From Lysobacterales bacterium (GTDB lineage: Bacteria; Pseudomonadota; Gammaproteobacteria; Xanthomonadales; Rhodanobacteraceae): a stretch of 5,493 bases of DNA. The notes under the pieces are model-generated. The model worked only from the letters and a program-made list of their open reading frames with translations, had not been told where the DNA came from and did no database searches. Shown here in pieces: positions 1 through 5,493 of this stretch (position 1 is its first letter; each line of letters opens with the position of its first letter). The stretch lies in contig JAAFHE010000297.1 of the NCBI GenBank assembly GCA_013298265.1, forward strand, positions 1 through 5,493. Reading direction: 5' to 3'. The position numbers and the translations under genes were made by a program.

Positions 1-237
1 CAGCCTTTCACATTCGCCGCGCCGAAGATTCCCGTCGTGTCGAACGTCACCGCGCAGACCTATCCAGCGGATGGCGAAGCCATCAAGTCGTTGCTCGTGC
101 GCCAGATCACGCAGTCCGTGCAGTGGACCCGGAGCGTGCGCTATCTGCTCGCGCAGGACGTCACGGACTTCAAGGAAACCGGGCCGGGCAACGTGCTGAC
201 GCGGCTGATCCAGCAGATCCGGCAGGAAAACGACTGA
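1..237 (+). CDS. Trans-acting malonyl-CoA:ACP transacylase, C-terminal end (partial)
   Basis: The open frame enters from the left edge and ends at TGA 235-237, leaving 78 residues. They match the last part of FabD-type acyltransferases: a small-subdomain strand reading IPVVSNVTAQTYP (residues 10-22), a helix with QITQSVQWTRSVRYLL (about 38-53), and the closing ETGPGNVLTRLI (about 59-70), typical of AT C-termini. The chain stops soon after this motif, so this AT domain is at the end of its protein, as in free-standing trans-ATs. By family knowledge such proteins load malonyl units onto ACPs of AT-less PKS modules in the cytosol. The catalytic GHSxG serine and substrate-specificity residues lie upstream of the window, so a true malonyl AT cannot be told from the related acyl-hydrolase (PedC-type) paralogue. 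A GTG at 37 is internal and is not a start. A fused N-terminal domain cannot be excluded. Confidence 0.88.
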   Translation, partial: QPFTFAAPKIPVVSNVTAQTYPADGEAIKSLLVRQITQSVQWTRSVRYLLAQDVTDFKETGPGNVLTRLIQQIRQEND

Positions 238-275
238 CGGAAAATGAGTGCTCGCCGCCGCTGAAAGTGCAAGAC

Positions 276-282
276 AAAGGGG
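276..282 (+). promoter_or_regulatory. Ribosome binding site for the PspC-domain gene
   Basis: A purine tract AAAGGGG lies 10 nt upstream of the ATG at 293. It decides the start: the in-frame GTG at 248 would add 15 unremarkable residues, while the protein from ATG 293 begins directly with the conserved beta-strand of its N-terminal domain. The 3' half of the tract (279-282) can pair with CTCC at 289-292 (one G-T wobble). Confidence 0.55.
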
Positions 283-292
283 TTGCAACTCC

Positions 293-763
293 ATGAAGGC
301 GATAGTGACGGTGAGCCTGTGTGGCACCGAGTTTGAGTTGGAAGACGACGCGTCTGCCAAACTGCGGCGCTACATCGCCGCATTTGAAGCCGCGTTTCCC
401 GATTCGCGCCGTGCCGCGCAGCGCGAAGAACTCGATCGGATGCTGAAGGAAAGACTCACTTCCCGCCTCAAGCGCAAAAAGACGACGCTCGTCGAAGCGG
501 ACATCGAAGCCGTCCTGGTCGAGTTGCCGGCCGTCGGTGCGCCGATGCCGGCAAAACGGCGTCTTTTCCGCATCCGGCAAGGTCGCGACATCACCGGCCT
601 GTGTCTTGGCGTCGCCGCCTATTCCCAGCTCGACGTCGGCCTCGTACGCTGGGTATTCGTGCTGACGGCGGGCGTATCCATCATCATTTACCTGGTAGCA
701 ATGTTTGTCGTGCCGGTCGTAGAAACGGTCGAACAGGCGAAACTTGCTTCGGCGTCGTCGTAG
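293..763 (+). CDS. PspC-domain membrane protein
   Basis: This is a 156-residue protein with two parts. Residues about 88-143 form a PspC domain: KRRLFRIRQGRDITGLCLGVAAY, then LDVGLVRWVFVL and a hydrophobic stretch (about 119-141) ending in VVPVV, as in phage-shock-protein C, giving one membrane helix. Residues 1-80 (starting VTVSLCGTEFELEDDA, then a helix with a basic run RLKRKKT and EADIEAVLVEL) resemble the short N-terminal region that precedes PspC in some multi-domain PspC proteins. No signal peptide is seen, so the N-terminal part is probably cytosolic. The family is linked to envelope-stress sensing and membrane association. A biosynthetic role is not established. The gene sits 55 bp after the AT stop and 3 bp before the enoylreductase, so it is almost certainly co-transcribed with them. 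Membrane tethering of the megasynthase or protection from the product are guesses. Domain assignment is firm, function is not. Confidence 0.82.
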   Translation: MKAIVTVSLCGTEFELEDDASAKLRRYIAAFEAAFPDSRRAAQREELDRMLKERLTSRLKRKKTTLVEADIEAVLVELPAVGAPMPAKRRLFRIRQGRDITGLCLGVAAYSQLDVGLVRWVFVLTAGVSIIIYLVAMFVVPVVETVEQAKLASASS

Positions 764-766
764 GCG

Positions 767-2248
767 ATGCCGGTGCACCCGATTCATCCGACGCTGACCG
801 CCGCCACCGAACGCGCGATGCCGACGATCACCGCCGAAGCGCTCGGCGATGCGCAGTTCAAGGCCGACTATGGCCTGCGCTATGCCTATCTGGCCGGTGC
901 CATGTACAAGGGCATTTCCTCTGTCGAGCTGGTCGTGGCACTCGGGCGTGCTGGCATGCTGGGCTTTCTCGGCACCGGCGGAATGGCGTTCGATCTCCTC
1001 GAGTCGAGCATCCGGAGCATCCAGCAGCAGCTGCCGAACGGCGAGCCTTACGGCATGAATCTGCTGTGCAACCTGGATCGGCCGGAGCTCGAGGAGTCGA
1101 CGGTCGACCTGTTTTTCAAGTACGGCATCCGGTTCGCCGAGGCGGCGGCGTTCATACGCATCACCCCAAGCCTCGTGCGCTTTCGGCTGCGCGGCATCAC
1201 GCGCAATGCCCGTGGCGAGATCGAGACGCCCCAGCGCGTCCTGGCGAAGGTCTCGCGTCCGGAAGTGGCCGGCGCATTCATGCAGCCGCCGCCGGAAGAT
1301 ATCGTGCGCGCGCTTCTGCTGGCGGGCCGCATCACCGCGGCGGAGGCCGAGCTGAGCCGCGGTATTCCGATGGCGGAGGATATCTGCGTCGAGTCGGATT
1401 CGGGCGGGCATACCGATCAGGGCGTGGCATTCGCCCTGCTACCGGCGATGTTCGCGCAGCGCGACGCGATGATGACTGCCTACAAGTACAGCCGGCGCAT
1501 CCGCATCGGTGCTGCCGGCGGTATCGGCACGCCGCACGCCGTCGCCGCGGCATTCGTCATGGGCGCTGATTTCGTCATGACCGGTTCGATCAACCAGTGC
1601 ACGCAGGAAGCGGGCACGAGCACCGCGGTGAAGGACATCCTGCAGGAGCTCAACGTCCAGGACACCGCCTACGCGCCGGCCGGCGACATGTTCGAGATCG
1701 GTGCACGCGTGCAGGTCGCGCGCCGCGGACTGTTCTTTCCGGCGCGGGCCAACAAGCTGTACGAGCTCTACCAGCGTTTCGGTTCGATCGAGGAGATCGA
1801 CGAGCGCACGCGCCAGCAGATCCAGGAGAAGTACTTCCAGCGTTCCTTCGATGAGGTGTGGAACGAAACCCGCTTGTACTACCTCCGCGCGGCACCGGAC
1901 CGGCTGCAGGAAATCGAACGCAACCCGAAGCAGAAGATGGCCCTGATCTTCAAGTGGTATTTCGTTCATACCACGCGACTGGCCATGCAGGGTGTGCCGA
2001 ACCGCCAGGTGGATTATCAGATCCACAGCGGCCCGGCGCTCGGCGCGTTCAACCAATGGGTGAAGAACACGCCGCTGGAGTCCTGGCGCAACCGGTATGT
2101 CGCCGATCTCGGCAAGCGCCTGATGCACGGCGCCGCAGAACTCCTGAATCAGCGTTTCGCCGCATTGCTGCGTCCCGCGCCCGCGCGGGACGGCGGCGCC
2201 GATGCCGAACCCCCCTATGTCGCGGATATGTCCGCTCTTTCGAGATGA
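767..2248 (+). CDS. Trans-acting PfaD/PksE-type FMN-dependent enoylreductase
   Basis: This 493-residue protein belongs to the PfaD family, TIM-barrel flavoproteins related to 2-nitropropane dioxygenase, which reduce enoyl-ACP intermediates in trans for trans-AT and PUFA synthases. Visible family blocks are YAYLAGAMYKGISS (about 39-52), GMLGFLGTGGM (63-73), the flavin-binding ESDSGGHTDQG (209-219), GAAGGIGTP (248-256) and GADFVMTGSINQ (267-277, phosphate-binding end of the barrel), plus the C-terminal SGPALGAFNQWVKNTPLE (421-438). Full family length and no AT fused, unlike the AT-ER fusions seen in several trans-AT clusters. The ATG at 767 lies 3 bp after the upstream stop and lacks a clear Shine-Dalgarno, suggesting translational coupling. 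An alternative ATG at 818 (residue 18) would still give a complete domain. Its TGA at 2246-2248 is 2 bp before the chosen ACP start. B. subtilis PksE is a functional relative. Confidence 0.95.
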   Translation: MPVHPIHPTLTAATERAMPTITAEALGDAQFKADYGLRYAYLAGAMYKGISSVELVVALGRAGMLGFLGTGGMAFDLLESSIRSIQQQLPNGEPYGMNLLCNLDRPELEESTVDLFFKYGIRFAEAAAFIRITPSLVRFRLRGITRNARGEIETPQRVLAKVSRPEVAGAFMQPPPEDIVRALLLAGRITAAEAELSRGIPMAEDICVESDSGGHTDQGVAFALLPAMFAQRDAMMTAYKYSRRIRIGAAGGIGTPHAVAAAFVMGADFVMTGSINQCTQEAGTSTAVKDILQELNVQDTAYAPAGDMFEIGARVQVARRGLFFPARANKLYELYQRFGSIEEIDERTRQQIQEKYFQRSFDEVWNETRLYYLRAAPDRLQEIERNPKQKMALIFKWYFVHTTRLAMQGVPNRQVDYQIHSGPALGAFNQWVKNTPLESWRNRYVADLGKRLMHGAAELLNQRFAALLRPAPARDGGADAEPPYVADMSALSR

Positions 2249-2250
2249 CC

Positions 2251-2499
2251 ATGAACAAACAACGCATCATCGAGATCATCGGCATGCATGCCGCGGAAGT
2301 CCTGCCGGACCTCGCAGACCATCGATTCGTCGAGGACGACCGGCTCCAGGAACTCGGCGCCAATTCTGTGGATCGCGCCGAGATACTGAACATGGTGCTG
2401 GATTCGCTTTCGCTGGCGATTCCTCGAGTGGAACTTTTCGGCCCCCGCAACATAGGGGAGTTGGCTGATCTGTTGCTGCGTAAGCTGCAGTCGGCGTAA
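2251..2499 (+). CDS. acpK: Discrete acyl carrier protein for beta-branching (AcpK type)
   Basis: This is an 82-residue free-standing ACP. The phosphopantetheine attachment motif is LGANSVDRAEI, with the modified serine at residue 39. The sequences after it, LDSLSLAIPRVELFGPRNIGELADLL, are the pattern of donor ACPs of HMG-synthase cassettes (AcpK in bacillaene, MacpC in mupirocin). By family knowledge such an ACP carries malonyl, then acetyl after decarboxylation, and hands the two-carbon nucleophile to the HMG-CoA synthase homologue. That synthase is encoded next, which supports the role. Start choice: ATG 2251 has a weak GAG 6 nt upstream. ATG 2245, two codons earlier and overlapping the previous stop as ATGA, is equally possible (84 residues). 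Both imply coupling to the enoylreductase gene. The symbol is by analogy with the B. subtilis pks cluster. Confidence 0.92.
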   Translation: MNKQRIIEIIGMHAAEVLPDLADHRFVEDDRLQELGANSVDRAEILNMVLDSLSLAIPRVELFGPRNIGELADLLLRKLQSA

Positions 2500-2524
2500 T
2501 TGACGGTCGGGATCGAGCAAGGGC

Positions 2525-2532
2525 AGGAGAGG
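2525..2532 (+). promoter_or_regulatory. Ribosome binding site for the HMG-CoA synthase homologue
   Basis: AGGAGAGG is the strongest Shine-Dalgarno sequence in the window, with 8 nt between AGGAG and ATG 2538. It is in the 38-bp gap after the ACP gene, so this gene can be translated independently of its upstream neighbour. Confidence 0.7.
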
Positions 2533-2537
2533 ATTGC

Positions 2538-3800
2538 ATGCAGGTCGGAATCGAAGCGATGAACGTTTTCGGGGGCACGGCGTTTATCGACGTCAGCAGG
2601 CTCGCCGAGCATCGGCGGCTGGACACCACCCGATTCGAAAATCTGTTGATGAAGGAGAAGACCGTAGCGCTTCCGTGCGAGGATGCCATCAGCTACGGCG
2701 TCAACGCGGCACGGCCCATCGTCGATGCGCTCAGCGACGCCGAGCGCGACCGCATCGAGCTCCTGATCACCTGTTCGGAATCCGGCGTCGACTTCGCAAA
2801 GTCGATGAGCACCTATATCCATCACTATCTCAAGCTCAACCGCAACTGCCGCCTGTTCGAGATCAAGCAAGCCTGCTATTCGGGGACGGCCGGCTTTCAG
2901 ATGGCCGTGAGTTTCATCCTGTCGCAAGCTTCGCCGGGTGCCAAGGCGCTGGTCGTGGCGACCGACATCTCGCGCCTGATCGCGGTGAGCGGCGGAGAGG
3001 CGCTGACGGAGGACTGGTCGTTCGCCGAGCCCAGCTCCGGCGCGGGGGCCGTCGCGATGCTGGTCGGCGAGGAACCCACGGTGTTCCAGGTGGACGTCGG
3101 CGCCAACGGCTACTACGGCTGCGAGGTTTTCGACACGTGCCGCCCGGTCGCTGACAGCGAGGCCGGCGATGCCGACCTGTCGCTGCTGTCGTATCTCGAC
3201 TGCTGTGAAAATGCCTTTCTCGAATACCGGCGTCGCGTGCGTGACGCCCATTATCGCGATTCATTCCACTATCTGACCTTCCATACGCCGTTCGGCGGCA
3301 TGGTCAAGGGCGCACACCGGACCATGATGCGCAAGATGGCCGGGGCTACGGCACGCGAGATCGAGGACGACTTCCAGCAGCGTGTGACGCCGGGTCTGTC
3401 GTACTGTCAGCGCGTCGGCAACATCATGGGTGGAACCGTATTCATGTCGCTCGCGGGCACCATCGATACCGGCGACTACAGCAACGGTCCGCGTCGCATC
3501 GGTGCCTTTTCGTACGGGTCGGGCTGCTGCTCGGAGTTCTACAGCGGTGTCGTGACACGCGAAGGGCAGGAGAGCCAGCGCCGGTTCAACATCCTGGGCG
3601 AGCTCGATCGGCGCTGGACGATGTCGATGCAGGAATACGACGAGGTGCTGCGCGATAGTGCCGTGGTCCGCTTCGGCACGCGCAATGTTTCCTTGCACGA
3701 GCAATGGGATCAGGTCGCGAGCAAGCGCACTTCCCAACGGCCGCATCTGTATCTGCGCCAGATCCGGGAATTCCACCGCGAATACGAGTGGACGGAGTGA
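2538..3800 (+). CDS. pksG: HMG-CoA synthase homologue for polyketide beta-branching (PksG type)
   Basis: This 420-residue enzyme of the HMG-CoA synthase family has the expected length. The three catalytic positions are present: Glu81 in CSESGVDF, the acyl-accepting Cys113 in EIKQACYSGTAG, and His249 in TFHTPFGGMVK. Further family blocks are SNGPRRIGAFSYGSGCCSEF (315-334) and the N-terminal VFGGTAFIDVSRLAEHR. By family knowledge it condenses the acetyl group of the donor ACP with the beta-keto carbon of an ACP-bound polyketide, giving an HMG-like intermediate that becomes a methyl or other beta-branch. The preceding AcpK-type ACP and following ECH1 confirm the pathway and argue against a mevalonate role. 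Its TGA (3798-3800) overlaps the GTG start of the next gene. The symbol is by analogy with the bacillaene cluster; CurD and TaC/TaF are other homologues. Confidence 0.95.
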   Translation: MQVGIEAMNVFGGTAFIDVSRLAEHRRLDTTRFENLLMKEKTVALPCEDAISYGVNAARPIVDALSDAERDRIELLITCSESGVDFAKSMSTYIHHYLKLNRNCRLFEIKQACYSGTAGFQMAVSFILSQASPGAKALVVATDISRLIAVSGGEALTEDWSFAEPSSGAGAVAMLVGEEPTVFQVDVGANGYYGCEVFDTCRPVADSEAGDADLSLLSYLDCCENAFLEYRRRVRDAHYRDSFHYLTFHTPFGGMVKGAHRTMMRKMAGATAREIEDDFQQRVTPGLSYCQRVGNIMGGTVFMSLAGTIDTGDYSNGPRRIGAFSYGSGCCSEFYSGVVTREGQESQRRFNILGELDRRWTMSMQEYDEVLRDSAVVRFGTRNVSLHEQWDQVASKRTSQRPHLYLRQIREFHREYEWTE

Positions 3801-4567
3801 ACTACGAGACCTTGCAGGTTCGTCTGCAAGATTCGATCTGCTTCGTGCAGTTCGACCGTCCGCAGGCGAACAACACCATCAACCCGCGCCTGGTGGAGGA
3901 ATGCCACCAGGTGCTGGACGCCTGCGAGAATTCCGCCACCGTGGTCGTATTCAGCGGCAACGCGGAAGTGTTCTGCTTCGGCGCCGATTTCCAGGACATC
4001 CGCGATCGCTCCGTCAATGCCGCCGCGGCCGTCGCCGGGGGCGGGCCGGACCGGCTCTACGATCTGTGGTTGCGCATGGCCAGCGGACCCTTCGTCACTG
4101 TCGCGCATGTGCGCGGTAAGGTGAATGCGGGTGGCGTGGGTTTCGTTGCGGCGGCCGACATCGTGCTGGCCGACGAAAGCGCGAAGTTCAGCCTGTCCGA
4201 GCTGCTGTTCGGGATGATTCCCGCCTGCGTGCTGCCGTTCCTGGTCCGGCGCGTCGGCTTCCAGAGGGCGCACTACCTGACCTTGATGACCCAGCCCATC
4301 GGCGTCGAGCAGGCGCACGCGTGGGGGCTGGTCGATGCCTGGGAAGCGCAGAGCGAATCGCTGCTGCGCAAGCATCTGCTGCGGCTGCGCCGGCTGTCCG
4401 CCACGGCCCTCGGGCGCTACAAGCGCTACGTCAACGACATTGCCCCGGCGCTGCGTTCCTGCCGCCAGTCGGCGCTGTCGACCAACCTGGAGGTATTTTC
4501 CGACCCGCGCAACATCGAAGACGTCGTGCGTTACGTCGAGACGGGGGCATTCCCATGGGAAGCCTGA
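3797..4567 (+). CDS. pksH: Enoyl-CoA hydratase-like dehydratase ECH1 (PksH type)
   Basis: This 256-residue crotonase-fold protein starts at GTG 3797, which overlaps the preceding stop as GTGA. The frame is open further upstream to an ATG at 3704, but that would add 31 residues without family similarity and lie inside the synthase gene. Visible motifs are NNTINPRLVEEC (25-36), FCFGADF (59-65, oxyanion-hole region), GKVNAGGVGF (107-116), FSLSELLFGMIPACVLPF (131-148) and the C-terminal YVETGAFPWE. These closely match PksH of the bacillaene pathway, the ECH1 class that dehydrates the HMG-like intermediate to a glutaconyl-type ACP thioester. Glu135 aligns by eye with the second catalytic Glu of crotonases, while the first Glu position is Gly115, as in PksH-type proteins. 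The family pattern separates it from ECH2 decarboxylases. Probably translationally coupled to the synthase. Confidence 0.93.
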   Translation: MNYETLQVRLQDSICFVQFDRPQANNTINPRLVEECHQVLDACENSATVVVFSGNAEVFCFGADFQDIRDRSVNAAAAVAGGGPDRLYDLWLRMASGPFVTVAHVRGKVNAGGVGFVAAADIVLADESAKFSLSELLFGMIPACVLPFLVRRVGFQRAHYLTLMTQPIGVEQAHAWGLVDAWEAQSESLLRKHLLRLRRLSATALGRYKRYVNDIAPALRSCRQSALSTNLEVFSDPRNIEDVVRYVETGAFPWEA

Positions 4568-4589
4568 CCGCCATGGCCGGGACGGCTTG

Positions 4590-4594
4590 CGGAG
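4590..4594 (+). promoter_or_regulatory. Likely ribosome binding site for the NRPS
   Basis: CGGAG sits 10 nt before GTG 4605, which supports that start over the in-frame TTG at 4587. The site lies within a short inverted repeat (4589-4593 with 4600-4604) that ends exactly at the start codon. Confidence 0.45.
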
Positions 4595-4604
4595 TGCGAT
4601 CCGC

Positions 4605-5493
4605 GTGAGCGGCGAGTCGTCCATCGACGATCTGATCCACGAGCTGCGCCAGCGCGATGTGCGGTTGCGCATGGACAAGGGCGAACTCAGCGTCGATGCG
4701 CCCAAGGGCGCGTTGCAACAGGACGACGTGCGGCGCCTGCGTGCGCACAAGGAACAGATCCTCACGTTCCTGCGCGACATGGCGGAGCATTTCGAGCCGC
4801 CGGCGCTGCAGCCCTGGCCGAAGACCGATCGTATACCGTTGTCGTTCTCGCAGCAGCGCCTGTGGATCGTGGACCAGCTGTCCGGCCCGCAGGGCACGGC
4901 GCGCGCCATGCGCTACCACCTGCCGCAGGCCCTGCGTCTGCACGGGCCGCTTGATCTCGACGTTCTGCAACGCGTACTGGACGAACTCATCGCCCGGCAC
5001 GAAGTGCTGCGTACACGGATCGAGACCATCGATGGCATGCCGGTTCAGTCGATCGCTGCAGGCGCGACGTTCCTGCTGCATCGGTTCGACCTTCGCGCTT
5101 ACGCTGCCGACGACCGGGAAGCCGAAATGTATCGGCTACTCGAGTACGGGATGCAGGAGCCGTTCGATCTGGCGTCGGGCCCCATGATTCGCGGCTTCCT
5201 GTTGCGCATGGCCGACGATGACCACGTCCTGTTCATTGCGATGCATCACATCGCCGCCGACGGCTGGTCGTTGCAGATTCTCTGGCGCGAAATCTGCGCC
5301 CTGTACGACGGGTTCCGCCGCGGCGAGGCCAATCCGCTGCCGCCGGTCGAGATCCAGTACGCCGACTATGCGCAGTGGGAGCGCAGCTGGCTGCAGGGCA
5401 GTGTGCTCGATGCGCATCTGGACTTCTGGAAGCGCCAGCTGTCCGGCGTCACCGCGCTCGATCTGCCGCGCGACCACGCGCTGCCGCCGGTAC
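4605..5493 (+). CDS. Nonribosomal peptide synthetase, TubC docking domain plus condensation domain (5' part)
   Basis: The frame from GTG 4605 stays open to the right edge (296 codons). Residues about 6-58 form a TubC-type N-terminal docking domain: IDDLIHELRQRDVRLRM, LSVDAPKGAL, then a charged helix RRLRAHKEQILTFLRD. After a Pro-rich linker a condensation domain begins near residue 77, with C1 (LSFSQQRLWIVDQL, 79-92), C2 (RHEVLRTRIE, 131-140), the catalytic HHIAADG (214-220, with His215 and Asp219) and C4 (YADYAQWER). The rest of the domain and the following A and PCP domains lie outside. The role is amide-bond formation with an acyl or peptidyl chain delivered by another protein that carries a matching C-terminal docking element. 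The gap after ECH1 is 37 bp, so it is probably in the same operon. Donor stereochemistry (LCL or DCL) is not decided here. Confidence 0.93.
   Translation, partial: MSGESSIDDLIHELRQRDVRLRMDKGELSVDAPKGALQQDDVRRLRAHKEQILTFLRDMAEHFEPPALQPWPKTDRIPLSFSQQRLWIVDQLSGPQGTARAMRYHLPQALRLHGPLDLDVLQRVLDELIARHEVLRTRIETIDGMPVQSIAAGATFLLHRFDLRAYAADDREAEMYRLLEYGMQEPFDLASGPMIRGFLLRMADDDHVLFIAMHHIAADGWSLQILWREICALYDGFRRGEANPLPPVEIQYADYAQWERSWLQGSVLDAHLDFWKRQLSGVTALDLPRDHALPPV

Larger units (their letters stand above)
1..5493 (+). other. Trans-AT PKS/NRPS cluster segment with beta-branching cassette, probable operon
   Basis: Seven co-directional genes are separated by 55, 3, 2, 38, -4 and 37 bp in order, and no terminator-like hairpin followed by a T-run is seen in any gap. 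They share one high-GC codon style. AT, enoylreductase, ACP, HMG-synthase and ECH1 follow the order of the bacillaene pksC-to-pksH region, but with a PspC-domain gene added and the pksF-type ketosynthase missing. No promoter could be recognised; transcription presumably starts left of the window. Confidence 0.8.

Noticed and set aside
244..264. Tiny 6-codon open frame (start ATG 244) in the gap before the PspC gene, a possible leader peptide
   Set aside because: Too short and without a distinctive composition or attenuator structure; ATG plus a nearby stop is expected by chance.
170..1411. Long antisense open frame of 413 codons across the AT end, PspC gene and enoylreductase
   Set aside because: It opposes three well-supported genes, its product is Arg/His/Asp-rich low-quality sequence with no recognisable motif, and such antisense frames are expected in high-GC coding DNA.
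601..1569. Sense-strand open frame of 322 codons overlapping the PspC and enoylreductase genes
   Set aside because: Arg/Gly/His-rich shadow frame; the enoylreductase frame carries all family motifs.
2500..2528. TTGACG at 2500-2505 as a promoter -35 box before the HMG-synthase gene
   Set aside because: No -10-like element at the right distance; the matching position is G-rich, so an internal promoter is not supported.
2049..3251. Antisense open frame of 400 codons over the ACP and HMG-synthase genes
   Set aside because: It is a mirror of the sense codon pattern. The sense strand encodes an ACP and synthase with intact catalytic motifs.
4573..4608. ATG 4573 as an alternative start for the NRPS
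   Set aside because: It is in a different frame from the NRPS and reaches a stop at 4606-4608 after 11 codons.
3710..4909. Antisense open frame of 399 codons over ECH1 and the NRPS start
   Set aside because: No domain motif, and full overlap with convincing sense genes.
4657..5187. Sense-strand open frame of 176 codons inside the NRPS region
   Set aside because: Its translation is Arg/Ser/Cys-rich without motifs. The other sense frame from 4605 carries the docking and condensation motifs.

Overview
The window is a tightly packed stretch of a trans-acyltransferase (trans-AT) polyketide / nonribosomal peptide biosynthetic gene cluster. Every gene lies on the + strand, and almost no base is non-coding: the largest gap is 55 bp and two junctions overlap or nearly overlap. 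The DNA is GC-rich, with strong G/C preference at third codon positions. The proteins look proteobacterial (beta-, gamma- or myxobacterial-type trans-AT clusters), but no gene here fixes the genus and I do not recognise the specific cluster or product.

Layout, left to right: (1) the C-terminal end of a malonyl-CoA:ACP transacylase of the free-standing (trans-AT) type, entering from the left edge; (2) a 156-residue single-pass membrane protein with a C-terminal PspC domain, unexpected in this setting; (3) a stand-alone PfaD/PksE-type FMN enoylreductase; (4) a discrete acyl carrier protein of the AcpK type; (5) an HMG-CoA synthase homologue (PksG type); (6) a crotonase-fold dehydratase (ECH1, PksH type) whose GTG start overlaps the previous stop; (7) the first ~296 residues of an NRPS megaprotein, with an N-terminal TubC-type docking domain followed by a condensation domain that runs off the right edge.

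How the genes work together: the AT loads malonyl units in trans onto carrier proteins of an assembly line that lies mostly outside the window, and the enoylreductase acts in trans on selected enoyl intermediates. The ACP, HMG-CoA synthase and ECH1 form the core of a beta-branching cassette. A two-carbon unit on the discrete ACP is added to a beta-keto carbon of a growing chain and the adduct is dehydrated. Two usual cassette members, the decarboxylating ketosynthase (PksF type) and the decarboxylating ECH2 (PksI type), are not between these genes, so they must lie elsewhere, be fused into a megasynthase, or be absent. The NRPS starts with a docking domain, so it accepts its acyl chain from a separate upstream protein.

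The main points to follow up are the membrane PspC-domain gene embedded between AT and enoylreductase, and the incomplete beta-branching set. The NRPS reading frame runs off the right edge without a stop and is best recognised by its motifs.
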